Origin: Pratylenchus scribneri
Lineage: Eukaryota; Nematoda; Chromadorea; Rhabditida; Pratylenchidae
DNA length: 64,000 bases
Assembly: GCA_030063045.1 (NCBI GenBank)
Contig: JAQSEB010000092.1
Span: forward strand, 248,001 to 312,000
Direction: 5' to 3'
In this document: piece after piece, positions 52,702 through 64,000 of the stretch
Numbering within the stretch: the first letter of the stretch is position 1
Layout: every line of letters begins with the position of its first letter
The notes under the pieces: generated by a model
Database searches by the model: none
Seen by the model: the letters and a program-made list of their open reading frames with translations, nothing else
Told to the model about the DNA's origin: nothing
Made by a program: the position numbers and the translations under genes

Positions 52702-55700
52702 TCAAAGATATGAACTGGCCAAACTAGAACCAAAAAATGATTGGGCTATGCTTTGTTGGCTTGGCGAATTGGATCGAGGTCCTCCTTTTTTGGCCGAACG
52801 GGCTCGACTTCTGCTGCCGGTCGGGGATTTCACTGGGTAATCTTCTTCTCCGCCTATTCAAAAATAAATTTTTTCCATCTAAATGCCACAAAATTACCAA
52901 GCATTTGTCTCTGAACCAATTGTTTGTAGAGTCCATCCTGTGGGATTGAGAGACATGTTTATTTAATTGAATTGAATTCCCCAAACTTGTTGAATCAGTT
53001 CCTTATGTGTGCCTTCCTGCACAACTTTTCCCCCACTGATCACAACAATTTTGTCAGCATTTTCCACCGTTGACAGCCTGTGGGCAATCAACAAAACAGT
53101 TCGACCCTTCAAATTCTTCTGAATTGCCTCCTGCACCAAATGTTCCGATTCTGAATCCAACGCTGAGGTGGCCTCATCCAACAATAGGATTGCCGGTTGT
53201 CGGACCAAGGCACGCGCAATAGCAATTCGCTGTTTCTGTCCACCCGACATTTGACTTCCCTTTTCGCCCACATCCGTATCATAGCCTCCAAACAAATAAA
53301 TATAAAATTGCCATTATCCCCTAAAACACACCTTGTTGAGTGTCCATAATGAATTGATGGGCATTCGCATGTTTGGCGGCTTTTTGCACAGCTTCTTGAT
53401 TCGTTTCCGCATAACCGTAACCAATGTTTTCACGAACGGAACGGGCATACAGCACTGGTTCCTGGCCTACCAAAGCAATTTTGGTGTGCAGAAATTTATG
53501 CTAAAAAACATCCAAAAATATATTCAAATTAAAATTGAATAATTTCGCCAAATCGACTTGCCTCATATTCACGAACGGGCACTCCATCGATGAGCACTTC
53601 GCCCGAATCCGGCTCATAATAGTGCTCAATCAGTCCAATGCAAGATGATTTGCCACCTCCACTTGGCCCTACCAATGCCACAACTTGGCCAGGCTCAACC
53701 GTGAATGAAAGGTCCTAATTATAATTTGAAATAAGTGAAATTTAAGCAATGGAATGGAAAGAGAACATTGAGAACGGAAACATGCGGTCGAGTGGGATAC
53801 CGGAATCGAATATTCCGAAACTCGATGCGCCCTTCCATTTTGGCATTTCGTCCATCCGGTGCAATTCGGCCATCATTCACCACTTCCGGCTGTCGGTCAA
53901 TGAATTCGAACACTTTTCTGGAGGCACCGACTGCCTGCATTAGGCCATTCCAAACTTCGCCCAATTCCTGAATTCATTAGGGACATAAAAATAAGCAAAA
54001 TATTTGGACAAACTCGAAGGTTTTCCCCCAATTGAAATTGATAAAGCAGAAAGGAGACAAGCAATCCAGAATCAATTCTTCCCTGAATGACCAAATGGCC
54101 ACCGTAGAAGAGGACCATTGTGAGAATGCCCATTTGGAGGAACTTTTGGGGAGGGTAAAATTACTCAAAGGAATATTTTTTTACTTCAGTGGTCAGAAGA
54201 AAGCCAACATGGGCCAATGCCTTTCGCGCGCCAATGCCCAGCGTTACATTCAGGTAGGAGAGGAATCGCATGGATTCAAAACGTTCGCATGCGAATGATT
54301 TGACAGTTCTGATGGCGGACAAAACCTCTTCGGCCACATCATTTGCCTTTGCCATACTGTAAAATTAATTTTTGTATATTTGTTTTGCAAACAAAGGATG
54401 CTTCGATTTATGCGTTGATTTTTGCCCATGGCTAAACGCTAAATGAGGAACCAACTCTTGGAATATAAAAAAATACCATTCGAAACGTGAAAATTATAAG
54501 TAAACCTTTCAGAAAATGGCATTTTTAATTTTAGTATTAGTATTATAAATTAAAACATTTTGGGAAAAAAATGATCGGATTCTCCTCCAAAGATTCGAGC
54601 TTATTACTTTAAAAGAATAGCTTTTTAAAAGTCCAATTTTCTAAAATTAATGGCCACTTTAAAGAAGACAATTTGAGCTTTAAAAATAGTTTATCGCCTC
54701 CAGAATTGGCGATTGCCTCTTAAAGATATAAATAAATTACAAAATAAGTGGCTTTTCATATGAAAATTCAGTTTAATTACACTAAGAAAATAACTTTTTA
54801 AGTTTTGATTCATTAATTTATAAAGGCCACTTTATAGAAGAAACTTTGGGCTTTCAAATGGTATATTGCCTTCTCAGATTGGCCATTGCCTCATTGAACT
54901 ATGGGCCAAAACCAATGCATGCCCTATTCTCAACAGGCTTATTAGTTTATCCCAAAATAACTTGCCTATTTTGACTGTCTTCCGCAATTTTCTGAAATAT
55001 TTTGCATATATTTTTCCCCGCATTTCCCCTCCTCGGACTCACATCATAATATACACCAAAAACTTTGGAAATTAGAAAAATGATTGGAACACCGATGAAA
55101 GTGACAATGGAGAGGCGCCAAGAAAGGGAGAACATAAAAATGAGTGAGCCAAAAAGCATTGTCACATTTCGGCAAAACACATTCATGTAAAGGGCCAAAG
55201 TGTTTGACATTGTTTGGCAATCGGCGTTGATTCGGGAACAAATTTCGCCTTGAGGGAAGGAGTAAATTGGAAATATTTAATCGGGGATTTTACCAGTTTT
55301 GTTGGCATCAAAGAAGCCAATCTAAAAAGAATTGCGAGAGGATTAAAATATTAGCAATGAGGGAAATTGACTGACCTCCTGTCTGACCAATGAACAGAAA
55401 AGATCACTTCGAATGCGTCGATCAATTCTAGCCTTAAGGAATATTTTCAATTACCGTATATTTGGAGCTATTTCCGTCTATTTTTGGCGAATCATAGTAC
55501 AACAATTAATGAACCAATTAAAATGTTCTAAAATGTTTTTAATAACCTTAAATGTTGGCTATTCAATTATATATGTAAAAACTTTATAGTTTTGGCCAAG
55601 TTATAGGCAAAGATACAAAAATAATTAGGATTTTCTCTTATATTAGTTTTATGGCCATAATTTACAGTCAAAAGTGTATCCTAAATGTTCAAATACCAAT

Positions 55701-57129
55701 AGATAGACAAGACTTAGAGCTATTAAATGCTTTAGGAAATAATTTTAATTGATTAATCGGCTACTGATATGCAGCTAATCAAAATCTTTGATTGGGAAAA
55801 GTGGCTGATGAGACGGAAATGCCCCCCTCGGTCCTACACAATTCAAAACCTGTGAATACGTGAAGAAGCCACCCCGAAGGCCGGCAAACACGGCACTGGA
55901 CAGCGAAAGAATGGCCATAATGAGAACATAGTTGAACAATCGTTCATAGGAGGCTTCAGCACCAAAAACGGCTCCAACAACTTGGCCAGTGAAATATGGG
56001 ACGAACACACGGGAGAGGGAATAGAAGAAGAGGAAGATGAAGGCAACCGAATAGAATGGCCACTCTTTGCCCATGTAGGCGAAAAGGCGGAAAAGCATGG
56101 CCAAAGTTTCACGTTTTTGTGCCTGAGATTCGCTCTCTTTTCGTGCCAATTCTTCAAAGTATTCCGCATCGTCATTGGAAAAGAGCCGCTGCCTTCCGAT
56201 CAACACAGTCTCCCGAACACGTGCAAAAACACTGACCCAAATTGCCTGGACAAATAATGCGGCCAGAATACACCAAATCTTTGGGAAATTTTGTAAAATT
56301 AAAATATATTTGGCTCCAAAAAGGTTAGATGGCCTTTAAATGCCACAGGACGTAACTTTTGGCCGTAGCTCGGCGAGGCAATAACCAATTTTGGAAGGCG
56401 ATATACCATTTGAAAGCTATAAAAGTTCTCTAAAAAGTGGCTTTAAAATGATTTTTGAAATTTAAAATAATTTGTAGGAAAAGCAGCTCTTCCTCTAGAA
56501 TAAAGGTATGCTATATTCAAAGACATGTAACTTTTATTTAAAACATGAATTCTTAAATTTTAAAAAGGCCACTTTATAGAGGATACATTGGGCTTTAAAA
56601 TGGTATATCGCCTTTAAAAATAGGTTACTGCTTTGATGAGATATGGCCGAAAGAATGGCCATGATAATGAAATGACAAACGTCCCATATCTTATTTTTCT
56701 TTGATTTTTTACCATCAAAATCCAATCGCCAACGGCAAATTTCAGATCATCATATTCATAAAAGGCCAACAATTTGATTGGCGAAAAGGCAACAATGACA
56801 AGGACGAAGGCAAAAGTCAAATTTGCAAATGAGGCACAAGCGGCGGCGCCACCCTTTGGATTGAAATAAACACCAACAGCACCACCGAGGAGTATGCAGA
56901 TTCGAAGAATGGCAACCACAAGGAAGTCAACGGGATTAAGCGTAAAATTGTAGAAGCGAAAATCGAACCAATGGGCAATGTTGTCAAAGGTGAAGAATTT
57001 GCCATTCCAGGCCAAACCAAACACATTGATGGCCAAATCAAGGCAGGCAAACCCAACGGCCAGCCAAAGGGCCTGGGATGGGGTGTACCAGGAGGAGGTG
57101 GGTGGAAGCATAGAAATGATTGGCGGCAT
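52702..57129 (-). CDS. ABC half transporter, HAF-4/HAF-9 (ABCB9/TAPL) type, with a one-base frameshift
   Basis: Lysosomal or lysosome-related peptide-transporter class; works as a dimer. Fourteen exons in transcript order: 57129-56713, 56278-55850, 55432-55376, 55321-55294, 55248-55043, 54991-54966, 54356-54185, 54142-54014, 53967-53767, 53714-53562, 53501-53332, 53285-52987, 52937-52898, 52853-52702; about 825 aa. N-terminal multi-helix TMD0, then the ABC membrane domain ([40 protein letters not shown]) and NBD: Walker [10 protein letters not shown], signature [15 protein letters not shown], Walker [15 protein letters not shown]-loop IAHRLSTV. The tail is Ser/Arg-rich. Exon 11 is one base too long: GGTTTCC at 53457-53463 (plus strand) breaks the frame inside the Q-loop that should read [16 protein letters not shown]. 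All other joins keep phase. Two introns (after 54966 and after 53562) have GC donors. Confidence 0.85.
54415..54915. mobile_element. Two joined MITE family A copies in ABC intron
   Basis: First element: left arm TGCCCATGGCTAAACGCTAA and CCATTCGAAACG, right arm GGCCACTTTAAAGAAGACAA to ATTGGCGATTGCCTC (about 54718). Second, about 54725-54915, lacks the outer left arm but has AAAATAAGTGGC, then GGCCACTTTATAGAAGAAAC, TTTCAAATGGTATATTGCCT and CATTGAACTATGGGCCAAAA. Both lie in the GC-AG intron between exons 6 and 7. Confidence 0.6.
56350..56668. mobile_element. MITE family A copy in ABC intron 1
   Basis: Left arm ACTTTTGGCCGTAGCTCGGC, GGCGATATACCATTTGAAAG and CTCTAAAAAGTGGC; right arm GGCCACTTTATAGAGGATAC, AAAATGGTATATCGCCTTTA and GATATGGCCGAAAGAATGGC. 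Close to consensus at its left end. Confidence 0.75.
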
Positions 57130-58112
57130 TTTTTGCCAATAGAAATTGGGAAAATATTTGGTTAAAAATTAGTTGAACAACTGTTGGCTTCCTTCCTCTA
57201 TTTGTGATGATGCTTTCCGCAAAAATTATCGTCCATCCATTTTTGGGTTTGCGGTGGTCTACAAATTTGTTTCATATCTTCTTTTTTTCCCTCTTATCAG
57301 CCAAAATAAACGACCCACAAATTTGCGGTCGCAAGCAAATATTCACTTTTATTTGACATAATTTTGGGTGAATTTTTGGGGAATATTGATAAAAAGCAAA
57401 TTAAATAATTTTGGAATGCAGTTGAGGTAAAATTGAAAAATGTTCAATAATCATTCCTCTGTCTTCGACAGTTTTCGGCCATTTAATTTTAAATATTTTA
57501 ATTCTTTCCATTATGTAATTTAATAGCCATTTTCCCAGCCTTTTTCCCACTTTAGTTTATAAAGGGCATTTTGGCCAAAAAACAGTCTTAATCCGGGTGA
57601 GTTGGGTTCCCTTCCCTCCCCCTTTTTGCAGTAATCAACTTGGCCGATCATCAGTTGCCGAATTGGCTTGGCCCATTATTTGAATTGGCTTGGCTCTCGT
57701 CAGCTTCGCCCCTTTCTTTATTGCTTGCCATCGGTTGTGCCGGCCGCTTATCCCGTCCCCAATTGCTTGGAATTGGCTTGCTGCCCATTGGCCCTTCCTA
57801 TGGCGCACTGGGTTGCCTCTTCCTCAACTTGGCTCTCTTCTCACTGGCTTGGCTCCGGATCTAATTGCTTGTTGGCCCATTGCCCGATTAAGAATCTCGG
57901 CCGTTGCCCACGCCCTCTCGATGGGATATAAAATGATCTCGCCTTACCCCACTGTTGTTGGAAACCCTTTATTCCTTCCCCCCATTATTGTCCTAAAACC
58001 AATGATTTGGCCCCAATAAACATTTGAACGCCGTTAATTCAAATTTGGTTGTTGGGGTTTCTTGAATCGGTTCTGGGCTTTTGGGGTTAATTTTTCAGGT
58101 TCGTCTGCTTTG
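57130..58112. other. Intergenic region between ABC transporter and P450
   Basis: No gene seen. 57620-57990 is rich in TTGGC and CCCATT repeats, which opens long plus-strand frames in all three phases; these look like composition artefacts. Upstream control DNA of the ABC gene is expected at the left. Confidence 0.5.
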
Positions 58113-60984
58113 TTATGGCGATTGTTCGGTTCGGGTTTGGCTGCCGTTTGCCTTGCCCCGGATCATCTTCTTTGGTTTGGTCCATCCGTCCTGGGGGCGT
58201 GCTATGGACCGCGGTTGCGTTGATCCATCCTGTCGGGATGTGTCGTCAACATCCTCAATGATTTTGGTGATTTTGACGGGAATGCCAAGTTCGGGGCGAA
58301 GGACGGCCTCAAGGCCTGGACGATTGGCCAGGAATGAAACATCGGTGGAAAAGGAGAATGTGCGAAGAATGTGGACAAGTAGAATTTTTAGCTCCAACAA
58401 AGCGAATCGTTGACCTTAAAGCGAAATCAAATTAAATTCATGGAAGGCGGGACAAACCAATGCAATTCCTTGGCCCAGCACTGAATGGGATAAAGTCGAA
58501 ATTGTTTCTGGATGAATGCCGCTCTGGCAAGAAATTGTCCGGATCAAATTCCCAATGCCGGGGATAGATCTGTTGAGAGCGGACATCAATTAAAATCCTT
58601 CCAATCGAAATTTTTTCAATCAAGCTTATTAGATTGTATTTTATTGAACCCCACTGAAAAAATGTAAAGATGGAATTATTCTAAGCGAAAACACAAAACA
58701 GGCGGAATTATTCTAAGCGAAAACACAAACAGGCGGAATTATTCTAAGCGAAAACACAAACAGGCGGAATTATTCTAAGCGAAAACACAAACAGGCGGAA
58801 TTATTCTAAGCGAAAACACAAACTGGCGGAATTATTCTAAGCGAAAACACAAACAGGCGGAATTATTCTAAGCGAAAACACAAACAGGCGGAATTATTCT
58901 AAGCGAAAACACAAACAGGCGGAATTATTCGAAGCGAAAACACAAACAGGCGGAATTATTCTAAGCGAAAACACAAAACAGTCGGAATTATTCTAAGCGA
59001 AAACACAAAACAGGCGGAATTATTCTAAGCGAAAACACAAAACAGGCGGAATTATTCTAAGCGAAAACACAAACAGGCGGAATTATTCTAAGCGAAAACA
59101 CAAAACAGGCGGAATTATTCTAAGCGAAAACACAAAACAGGCGGAATTATTCTAAGCGAAAACACAAACAAGCGGAATTATTCTAAGCGAAAACACAAAA
59201 CAGGCGGAATTATTCTAAGCGAAAACACAAACAGGCGGAATTATTCTAAGCGAAAACACAAAACAGGCGGAATTATTCTAAGCGAAAACACAAAACAGGC
59301 GGAATTATTCTAAGCGAAAACACAAACAGGCGGAATTATTCTAAACGAAAACACAAACAGGCGGTATAATCTAACCGGAATATGAGCTATGGCCAAAATC
59401 AGACTAAATAATTGAGCATTACTATTGCCACTATTTTCCCCAGTAGAGAGCGATTTTTGATCCTTCCTTGCCTTTTCCCTGTGATGAAGGATGAAAGGGG
59501 AAACGACAACCATCGTTCCTTTTGGTACCAATTTGTCACAAATCCATAAGTCCTCCTCCAAATCCCTTTCCAGCACGGGTACTGGCGGAAATAGTCGAAG
59601 CGATTCGCGCAAACATCGGTCCAAATATCGCAATTCATTCATATCATTCGCGTCCATCTTCTCACCAAATGCCATTGCCAATATTTCATTTCTGGCCATG
59701 TTTTGGCATTCCGGATGAGTAGCCAAGCACCAAAGTGTCCAGCCCAAAGCATTTGCGGTTGTGTCGTGCCCTTAAAATGTCCATCAAACAAGTATATTTT
59801 TAGTGAAAAGACCGGCAAAAAGGAAAGTGTCCATTTGTTCTTGGATTTGACCACGATTTAGGCGGCCTTCTGCCTCCAATTCCAACAGTAAATCCAGGAA
59901 TGCCTTTCCACGTCCCTCTCTCTTCTGCTTTTCCTCATTATTTGTATTGGCATTTGTTCGCTCCTCAATCACCTGTAGGATTAGGCCCATAAATTTTGCC
60001 ATATTTTTATTCCTTCACCTTTTTTGAGAATCCCTTCAACACATTTACACATTCCCTTGTTTTCCCACTCCATCCGGACATTTTCCAGAATGGCGAGAAC
60101 CAATAGAGTAAATTTGTATTATAAATATGTGCAAAAAAGTTGAATTGATGAACGGATTCCACATAATCTGGATTCCCATTTTGTTGCGAATTCAGCCGTA
60201 TTCCCATTGCAGCTTCTTTTATTGTTCAAATTGAAGTTTAAATTCCTCAATTTTTACGAACACTTGCCTCCAATAATATCCAATGAACAACTGGTTAGCA
60301 ATGGGCCTATGTCCATTTGGCCTTTTCCCTCAACCATTGTCAACCTTTTTATCAGAATCTTAAGGGCACATTTGCAATACCATATCCTTTAAATAATTCA
60401 TGCCTTTGCCTGCCGATTGAAAACCGCACAATACTGGTCGAGCATGGAGAAGTGAAAGGTTGGAGTCAATGCCTTTCTATGTTCTCGCCAAATTTCACCA
60501 TCACTCAACAATAATCCTTTGCCCAACCATTGTCCATAAAATGCATAGTCTCGACCCTTTTTCAATTCCTTGGGATTCTCCAAAAGAATCTATTATTTAA
60601 ATAAATTATCAATAATTCCAAAACAATTATACAATCTCACTTTTGAACTCTCCGAATCCAATGTCCAAATTGCCAATTTTGTTGGACCAGTCCACCAACG
60701 AATCATCGTTTCACCCCTCTCTAATGCTTTATTGCTTTGATCGACCAAAAATGCCGTCCATTCTTGGAAAATTGAAAGGAATTTTGGGGCATTCCTCCCT
60801 TTCCCTAACCATATTTGCATTTTGGGAACATTGCCAAATTGCCGAACAATGGATTTGCCGGTGGTCCAAATATTTTCTCTCCAAGTTCATTTCGTCTGCG
60901 CATTTCATTGTTGAAACGTAGGAAATTACGACCGATCCAAAACAGTAAAAATGATAAGAAAATTAGTGGAATTGCTATGGACAT
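58113..60984 (-). CDS. CYP4-clan cytochrome P450
   Basis: Haem-thiolate monooxygenase anchored in the ER. Nine exons in transcript order (60984-60810, 60762-60641, 60589-60404, 60358-60268, 60215-60019, 59972-59813, 59770-59472, 58569-58458, 58414-58113), 547 aa. N-terminal anchor ([16 protein letters not shown]), [27 protein letters not shown] (helix C), [20 protein letters not shown]-helix [14 protein letters not shown]-helix [31 protein letters not shown] and haem loop [20 protein letters not shown]. The HDTT I-helix and overall pattern fit clan 4. All diagnostic residues are present, including the haem-ligand Cys. Three introns start with GC: AAG/GCATGA after 60404, G/GCAAGT after 60268, and AAG/GCAAGG after 59472; the last is 902 nt and carries a minisatellite. 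No in-phase GT alternative exists for these. The C-terminal extension beyond the P450 fold is basic and low-complexity. Confidence 0.9.
58680..59365 (-). repeat. 32 bp minisatellite, locus 4
   Basis: The longest array, about 22 units, reading GGCGGAATTATTCTAAGCGA then AAACACAAACA on the plus strand, i.e. the reverse complement of loci 1-3. It lies in P450 intron 7, sense to the transcript. Units differ mainly in AAACA versus AAAACA, with rare changes (GTCGG, GAAGCG). Confidence 0.95.
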
Positions 60985-61659
60985 GGGCAAAGAATAAATT
61001 AATAAATAAATAAGGGCGGATGAATGAGGTAAAGGGACGAAAAGGAGCGAAAAATGCAGCTGCTGCTGTTGATGATAATGAATTCACGATAAGGAAAATT
61101 GCAATATAAGCGCAATTATTAATAAATCAAAATTCGAAATGAATTCATTTACTCAATCATCATAAAATCACATCAGAGTTAGGAAAGGACAGGATTAAGG
61201 TGTCGAATTTTTAAATACCGTAATTGGTCTTTTTTTAATTCCCTATGGGGCGTGGCCACTCAAAATTGTGGGCAACAGCTATTGGATGTTTAAAAAACGA
61301 AAAAATTTCGGGATAGGGCCAGAGGGCAATTTCTCTGATATGTTAAACACAGCAATTTTGGTCAAATGAGACAACTTTTTGTACCTATCTTATATCATCA
61401 ATTTAATTTCTTTTACATTCCAATTATCTAATGTTTATATCGATTTTTAATTTAATCCTTTAAAAAATATTTATTCGGTGCCGAAAGTTTAAAAAAACCC
61501 AAAAAATAATATAAGAGAAATGATAGTTTGCGGAAATGAATATTAAATTGATAAACAGATTGGAAAAGTGCAAATTTGTGTGCATATTTAATTAGTAATC
61601 AAAATGTCATTCTTCTTTTTCTTTCTCATCAATTCCAATTCTAATTCTCTTTCATCAAT
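60985..61659. other. Intergenic region between P450 and ZC3H10-like gene
   Basis: 675 bp AT-rich DNA. The left part should be the P450 promoter, the right part the ZC3H10-like 3' UTR. No repeat or motif is assigned. Confidence 0.5.
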
Positions 61660-63958
61660 TCAATTTGCTGTCCAATCATATGCATTGACCGAGCCCAAAT
61701 AATTGGAAGCAGTGCCCGGGGCGGGTGTCCATTGTTGTTGTGCCGAAAGTCCTCCCAAACTTGGAATGTTCCCCGCCGGTTGCTGATTTGCCGATCCGGG
61801 TGTCGATGAAGCATTCAATGGAAGAACCGATCGTTGCTGTTGAATTGATGCCGACTGATTGGCCTGCGTTGCACGGAACAAAGCCATCAAATCGTCGTAG
61901 CGTTCCTTTTCACGTTGAAGTTCCCGTTTGAGACTCTCCACCTTAAAATTTATGTTGGTATTAAATAAACTAAAAAATGAATTTTTAATTTGTTGAAAAA
62001 ATATTAATCACCAAAATAATTATAATGGTTTAAGGTTTATTCTAAATTCGCAAACCATATACCCAATTGGATAGAGCTGGTCAAGATACACGAATCGGAT
62101 TCGGATATATTTTGGTTTGGTCAAATTAAAGGATATTAAACGGTTTAAACCTAATAAAAAACAATCTAATGATGCGTATTGATGAGATTTATTTTATCGA
62201 TGATTATGGATCTAGAATAAACTTCTGAACCATCTCAATTTCTAGTTTTTTAGCCTTTTTAAGTATTTTTTCGATTAATTTTTTCAATGTAAATAATTTG
62301 ACACCCACCTCGGCAACCAATTCCGCATTTCGACGTTCCATGTCCACAATGACTCGAGTGGCTGGCGCGGGTGCCACAGGAAGGGGTGCCATCACCGGTG
62401 CAATTCCGTAAGCAGCTCTTTTCGATGGTGGCCCATAATCGTCATACGGAGAGTAGTCATCATCTCGACGGCGAATTCCACCTAAAAATTAAATATTAGT
62501 AATTGAATATTTAAAAATATTAATTTGAAATTCGAATAATTTAACTTAGGACTAACTTTTACTTTGTCCAATGTTGCAAAATTACCAAGAGATAACACTA
62601 GCGCGTTTATGGTTAATTTTTTCTTAATACCGTATTTTGGCTTACTGTAGAAAAAATTTCTAAAAATAGATCTGCTTAAAAAGCTTGCAAAAAATTCCCA
62701 TTGAGCGGATTCGAACCCGTGACCTCTTAAATGTTGCAAAATAAGAAAAACAAACCCATTCGGTCAAAAATTATTAAAATTATGGTTTTGATTTTTTATT
62801 CTATTATTTTCGCTTAAATGCTTCTTTTAATGTGATTTATGCGAATAGTAAAAAATTTTGTTTGTGAACTGTGAAGATGACCACCTGCAGGTGGCCCAGG
62901 GTGATATGCGCCAAAGGGACGAATCCCTGGGGACGCTCTTCCACCTCCACCTGGTCTGCCCGTAAAGCGTTTGCGCCGCTCTTCATCTTTGTTAATGTGC
63001 CAATAGCGGCATTGGGGGCCGCGAGCGCAATGGCCATTTTGAAATTCTTTGCAAAGTGGAATTCCATTGATTTGATCGCCTCTCATCAACGCTGCCAGGC
63101 TGCGGGCTAAGCCTAGCGTAACATCACCTGTGCGCTGTAATTACAATTTAACGTTGTCTGTGTTTAAATAATTAATATGAATTATGAAGAATGCTGTTTT
63201 TAAATGTTTCGAAAATCGATACCATTTTTTGAGCTGAAAATTCGTGGGTTTGTTATAATGATTAAATATTAAAAGCTGCTCTTTGTGTTTTGAAAGCTAT
63301 TTTTTATGTTTGCGACTGCAAATATAAGTTAGGGTTTAGGGCAGGTTGGATTTTTGACGTGCTTTGCTTTCGCTTTTTTTTCTAAAAAATTTGAAATAGC
63401 CTCTACTCCCCAGTCGCAGATTTCCGGCTTTTTTGAGCTTCGGAAAACCCCAATTAAATGAATTCCGCTATAGTTTTAATAGTCTACTTACCTTGTAACG
63501 GTCGACATCTTCACGGAAAGCATGAACATAACGGCTGAGAAAAAGTAATAAAAAGAATAAATGTAGAGAAATAATTTACCAATTGTCTCGGTGACAACCT
63601 TGATTCTGAAATTGATACAATTATTTTCTAGTCTAGTTTAGAAATAAAAATAACCTGGAAATCGATGCAAAAATTATATGGCTCCTCTGCGGCGTTAATA
63701 ACTTTCTTATCATTTTCTTCAGTTGGATGGAAGAATTTACAGCGGCTTCCCTAAAATACATAGTATAAAATATCAACAAAATAATCAAATGAATATGAAT
63801 TTAGTTACCCGATTGCAAATGTTGTTAAGAAAATCTCGACAAACATCCTTTCCTCGGTCACGATCTCCATTGTCTTTTCGCGAACTGCTGGATGACTTCT
63901 TTGGGTCTTCTCGCTTAACATCCTTGCCATCACCATTTACACTCTCGTCGCTAGGCAT
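61660..63958 (-). CDS. ZC3H10-type triple CCCH zinc finger protein
   Basis: RNA-binding protein of the ZC3H10 family. Seven exons in transcript order (63958-63809, 63750-63655, 63605-63580, 63534-63492, 63134-62885, 62481-62309, 61941-61660), 339 aa. Three CCCH fingers: CRDFLNNICNRGSRCKFFH (C-x7-C-x5-C-x3-H), CIDFQNQGCHRDNCRYVH (C-x7-C-x4-C-x3-H) and CKEFQNGHCARGPQCRYWH (C-x7-C-x5-C-x3-H). A Gly/Pro-rich stretch follows, then a coiled coil (ERRNAELVAEVESLKRELQR) and a Gln/Ser-rich C-terminus. The number and spacing of fingers and the C-terminal coiled coil match vertebrate ZC3H10. The start is the first ATG of an acidic, Ser-rich N-terminus. Introns hold a tRNA-like fragment and dispersed repeat D. 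Confidence 0.9.
62060..62220. repeat. Dispersed repeat D, copy 2
   Basis: Ordered blocks shared with 1360-1550 (ATTGGATAGAGCTG, AAATTAAAGGATATTAAACG, TTGATGAGAT). It lies in the intron before the last exon of the ZC3H10-like gene. Confidence 0.6.
62697..62766 (-). pseudogene. tRNA-like fragment in ZC3H10-like intron
   Basis: Minus strand with an intact T-arm core (CGGGTTCGAATCCG) but a poor D-arm region (TTGACCGAATGGGTTTG). Probably a decayed tRNA-derived sequence, again on the host strand. Confidence 0.45.
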
Positions 63959-64000
63959 TTTGAGATTGTTTGATTTTTAATATTTTTCTGAAATAAAAAG

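Noticed and set aside
57640..58019. Plus-strand frames in three phases rich in Leu, Ala and Pro
   Set aside because: They arise from a TTGGC-rich low-complexity stretch that is open in all phases; no family resemblance.

Overview
This is nuclear DNA from a nematode. The coding regions are split into many small exons by mostly 44-55 nt introns ending in TTTTAG, TTTCAG or AAG. The best-matched families have C. elegans counterparts: a Caspr/neurexin-like receptor, a TTX-3-type LIM homeodomain protein, a MOLO-1-like receptor modulator, and a HAF-type ABC half transporter. An unusually high share of introns use GC-AG boundaries (six inferred in three genes), which is reported for cyst nematodes (Globodera). 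A plant-parasitic tylenchid is therefore my best guess, but the species is not proven. All gene models below were assembled by eye; reading phase closes in every one except one ABC-transporter exon that carries an apparent one-base frameshift.

Layout. 1-6.5 kb: no gene seen, only repeats. 6.5-18.2 kb (+): a 25-exon Caspr/neurexin-IV-like receptor; its last intron contains a structured RNA gene that looks Pol III-transcribed. 21.8-26.3 kb (+): a 12-exon LIM homeodomain gene (Lhx2/9 class, ttx-3). 27.3-29.5 kb (+): a secreted Gly/Tyr-rich peptide and a small type I membrane protein, followed by a second copy of the structured RNA. 30.3-35.4 kb (-): a MOLO-1/TPM-domain membrane protein and an 83-residue one-pass membrane protein. 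37.4-38.7 kb (-): a two-HTH DNA-binding protein resembling the DNA-binding half of a pogo/Tigger transposase. 40.4-44.3 kb (-): Integrator subunit 7. 45-46 kb: tandem arrays around a FLYWCH-like finger ORF and a tRNA-like sequence whose halves are in permuted order. 46.4-52.3 kb (-): a close-packed trio, CDKL kinase, IWS1 and an R3HDM4-like protein. 52.7-57.1 kb (-): ABC half transporter. 58.1-61.0 kb (-): CYP4-type cytochrome P450. 61.7-64.0 kb (-): ZC3H10-type CCCH zinc finger protein.

Repeats shape the window. One palindromic MITE-like family (about 300 bp, TIRs of about 95 bp) is present over 20 times and a second (about 300 bp) five times; most introns longer than 250 bp contain one or the other. 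A 31-32 bp minisatellite appears at four separate loci. Four poly-G runs of 12-16 bases are scattered through the sequence.

Functionally the genes are mostly unrelated housekeeping (INTS7, IWS1, R3HDM4, ZC3H10) and neuronal or membrane genes (Caspr-like, TTX-3, MOLO-1-like, CDKL). No metabolic operon is evident. The R3HDM4-IWS1-CDKL spacing (about 335 and 395 bp) would fit a nematode operon but is not proof.
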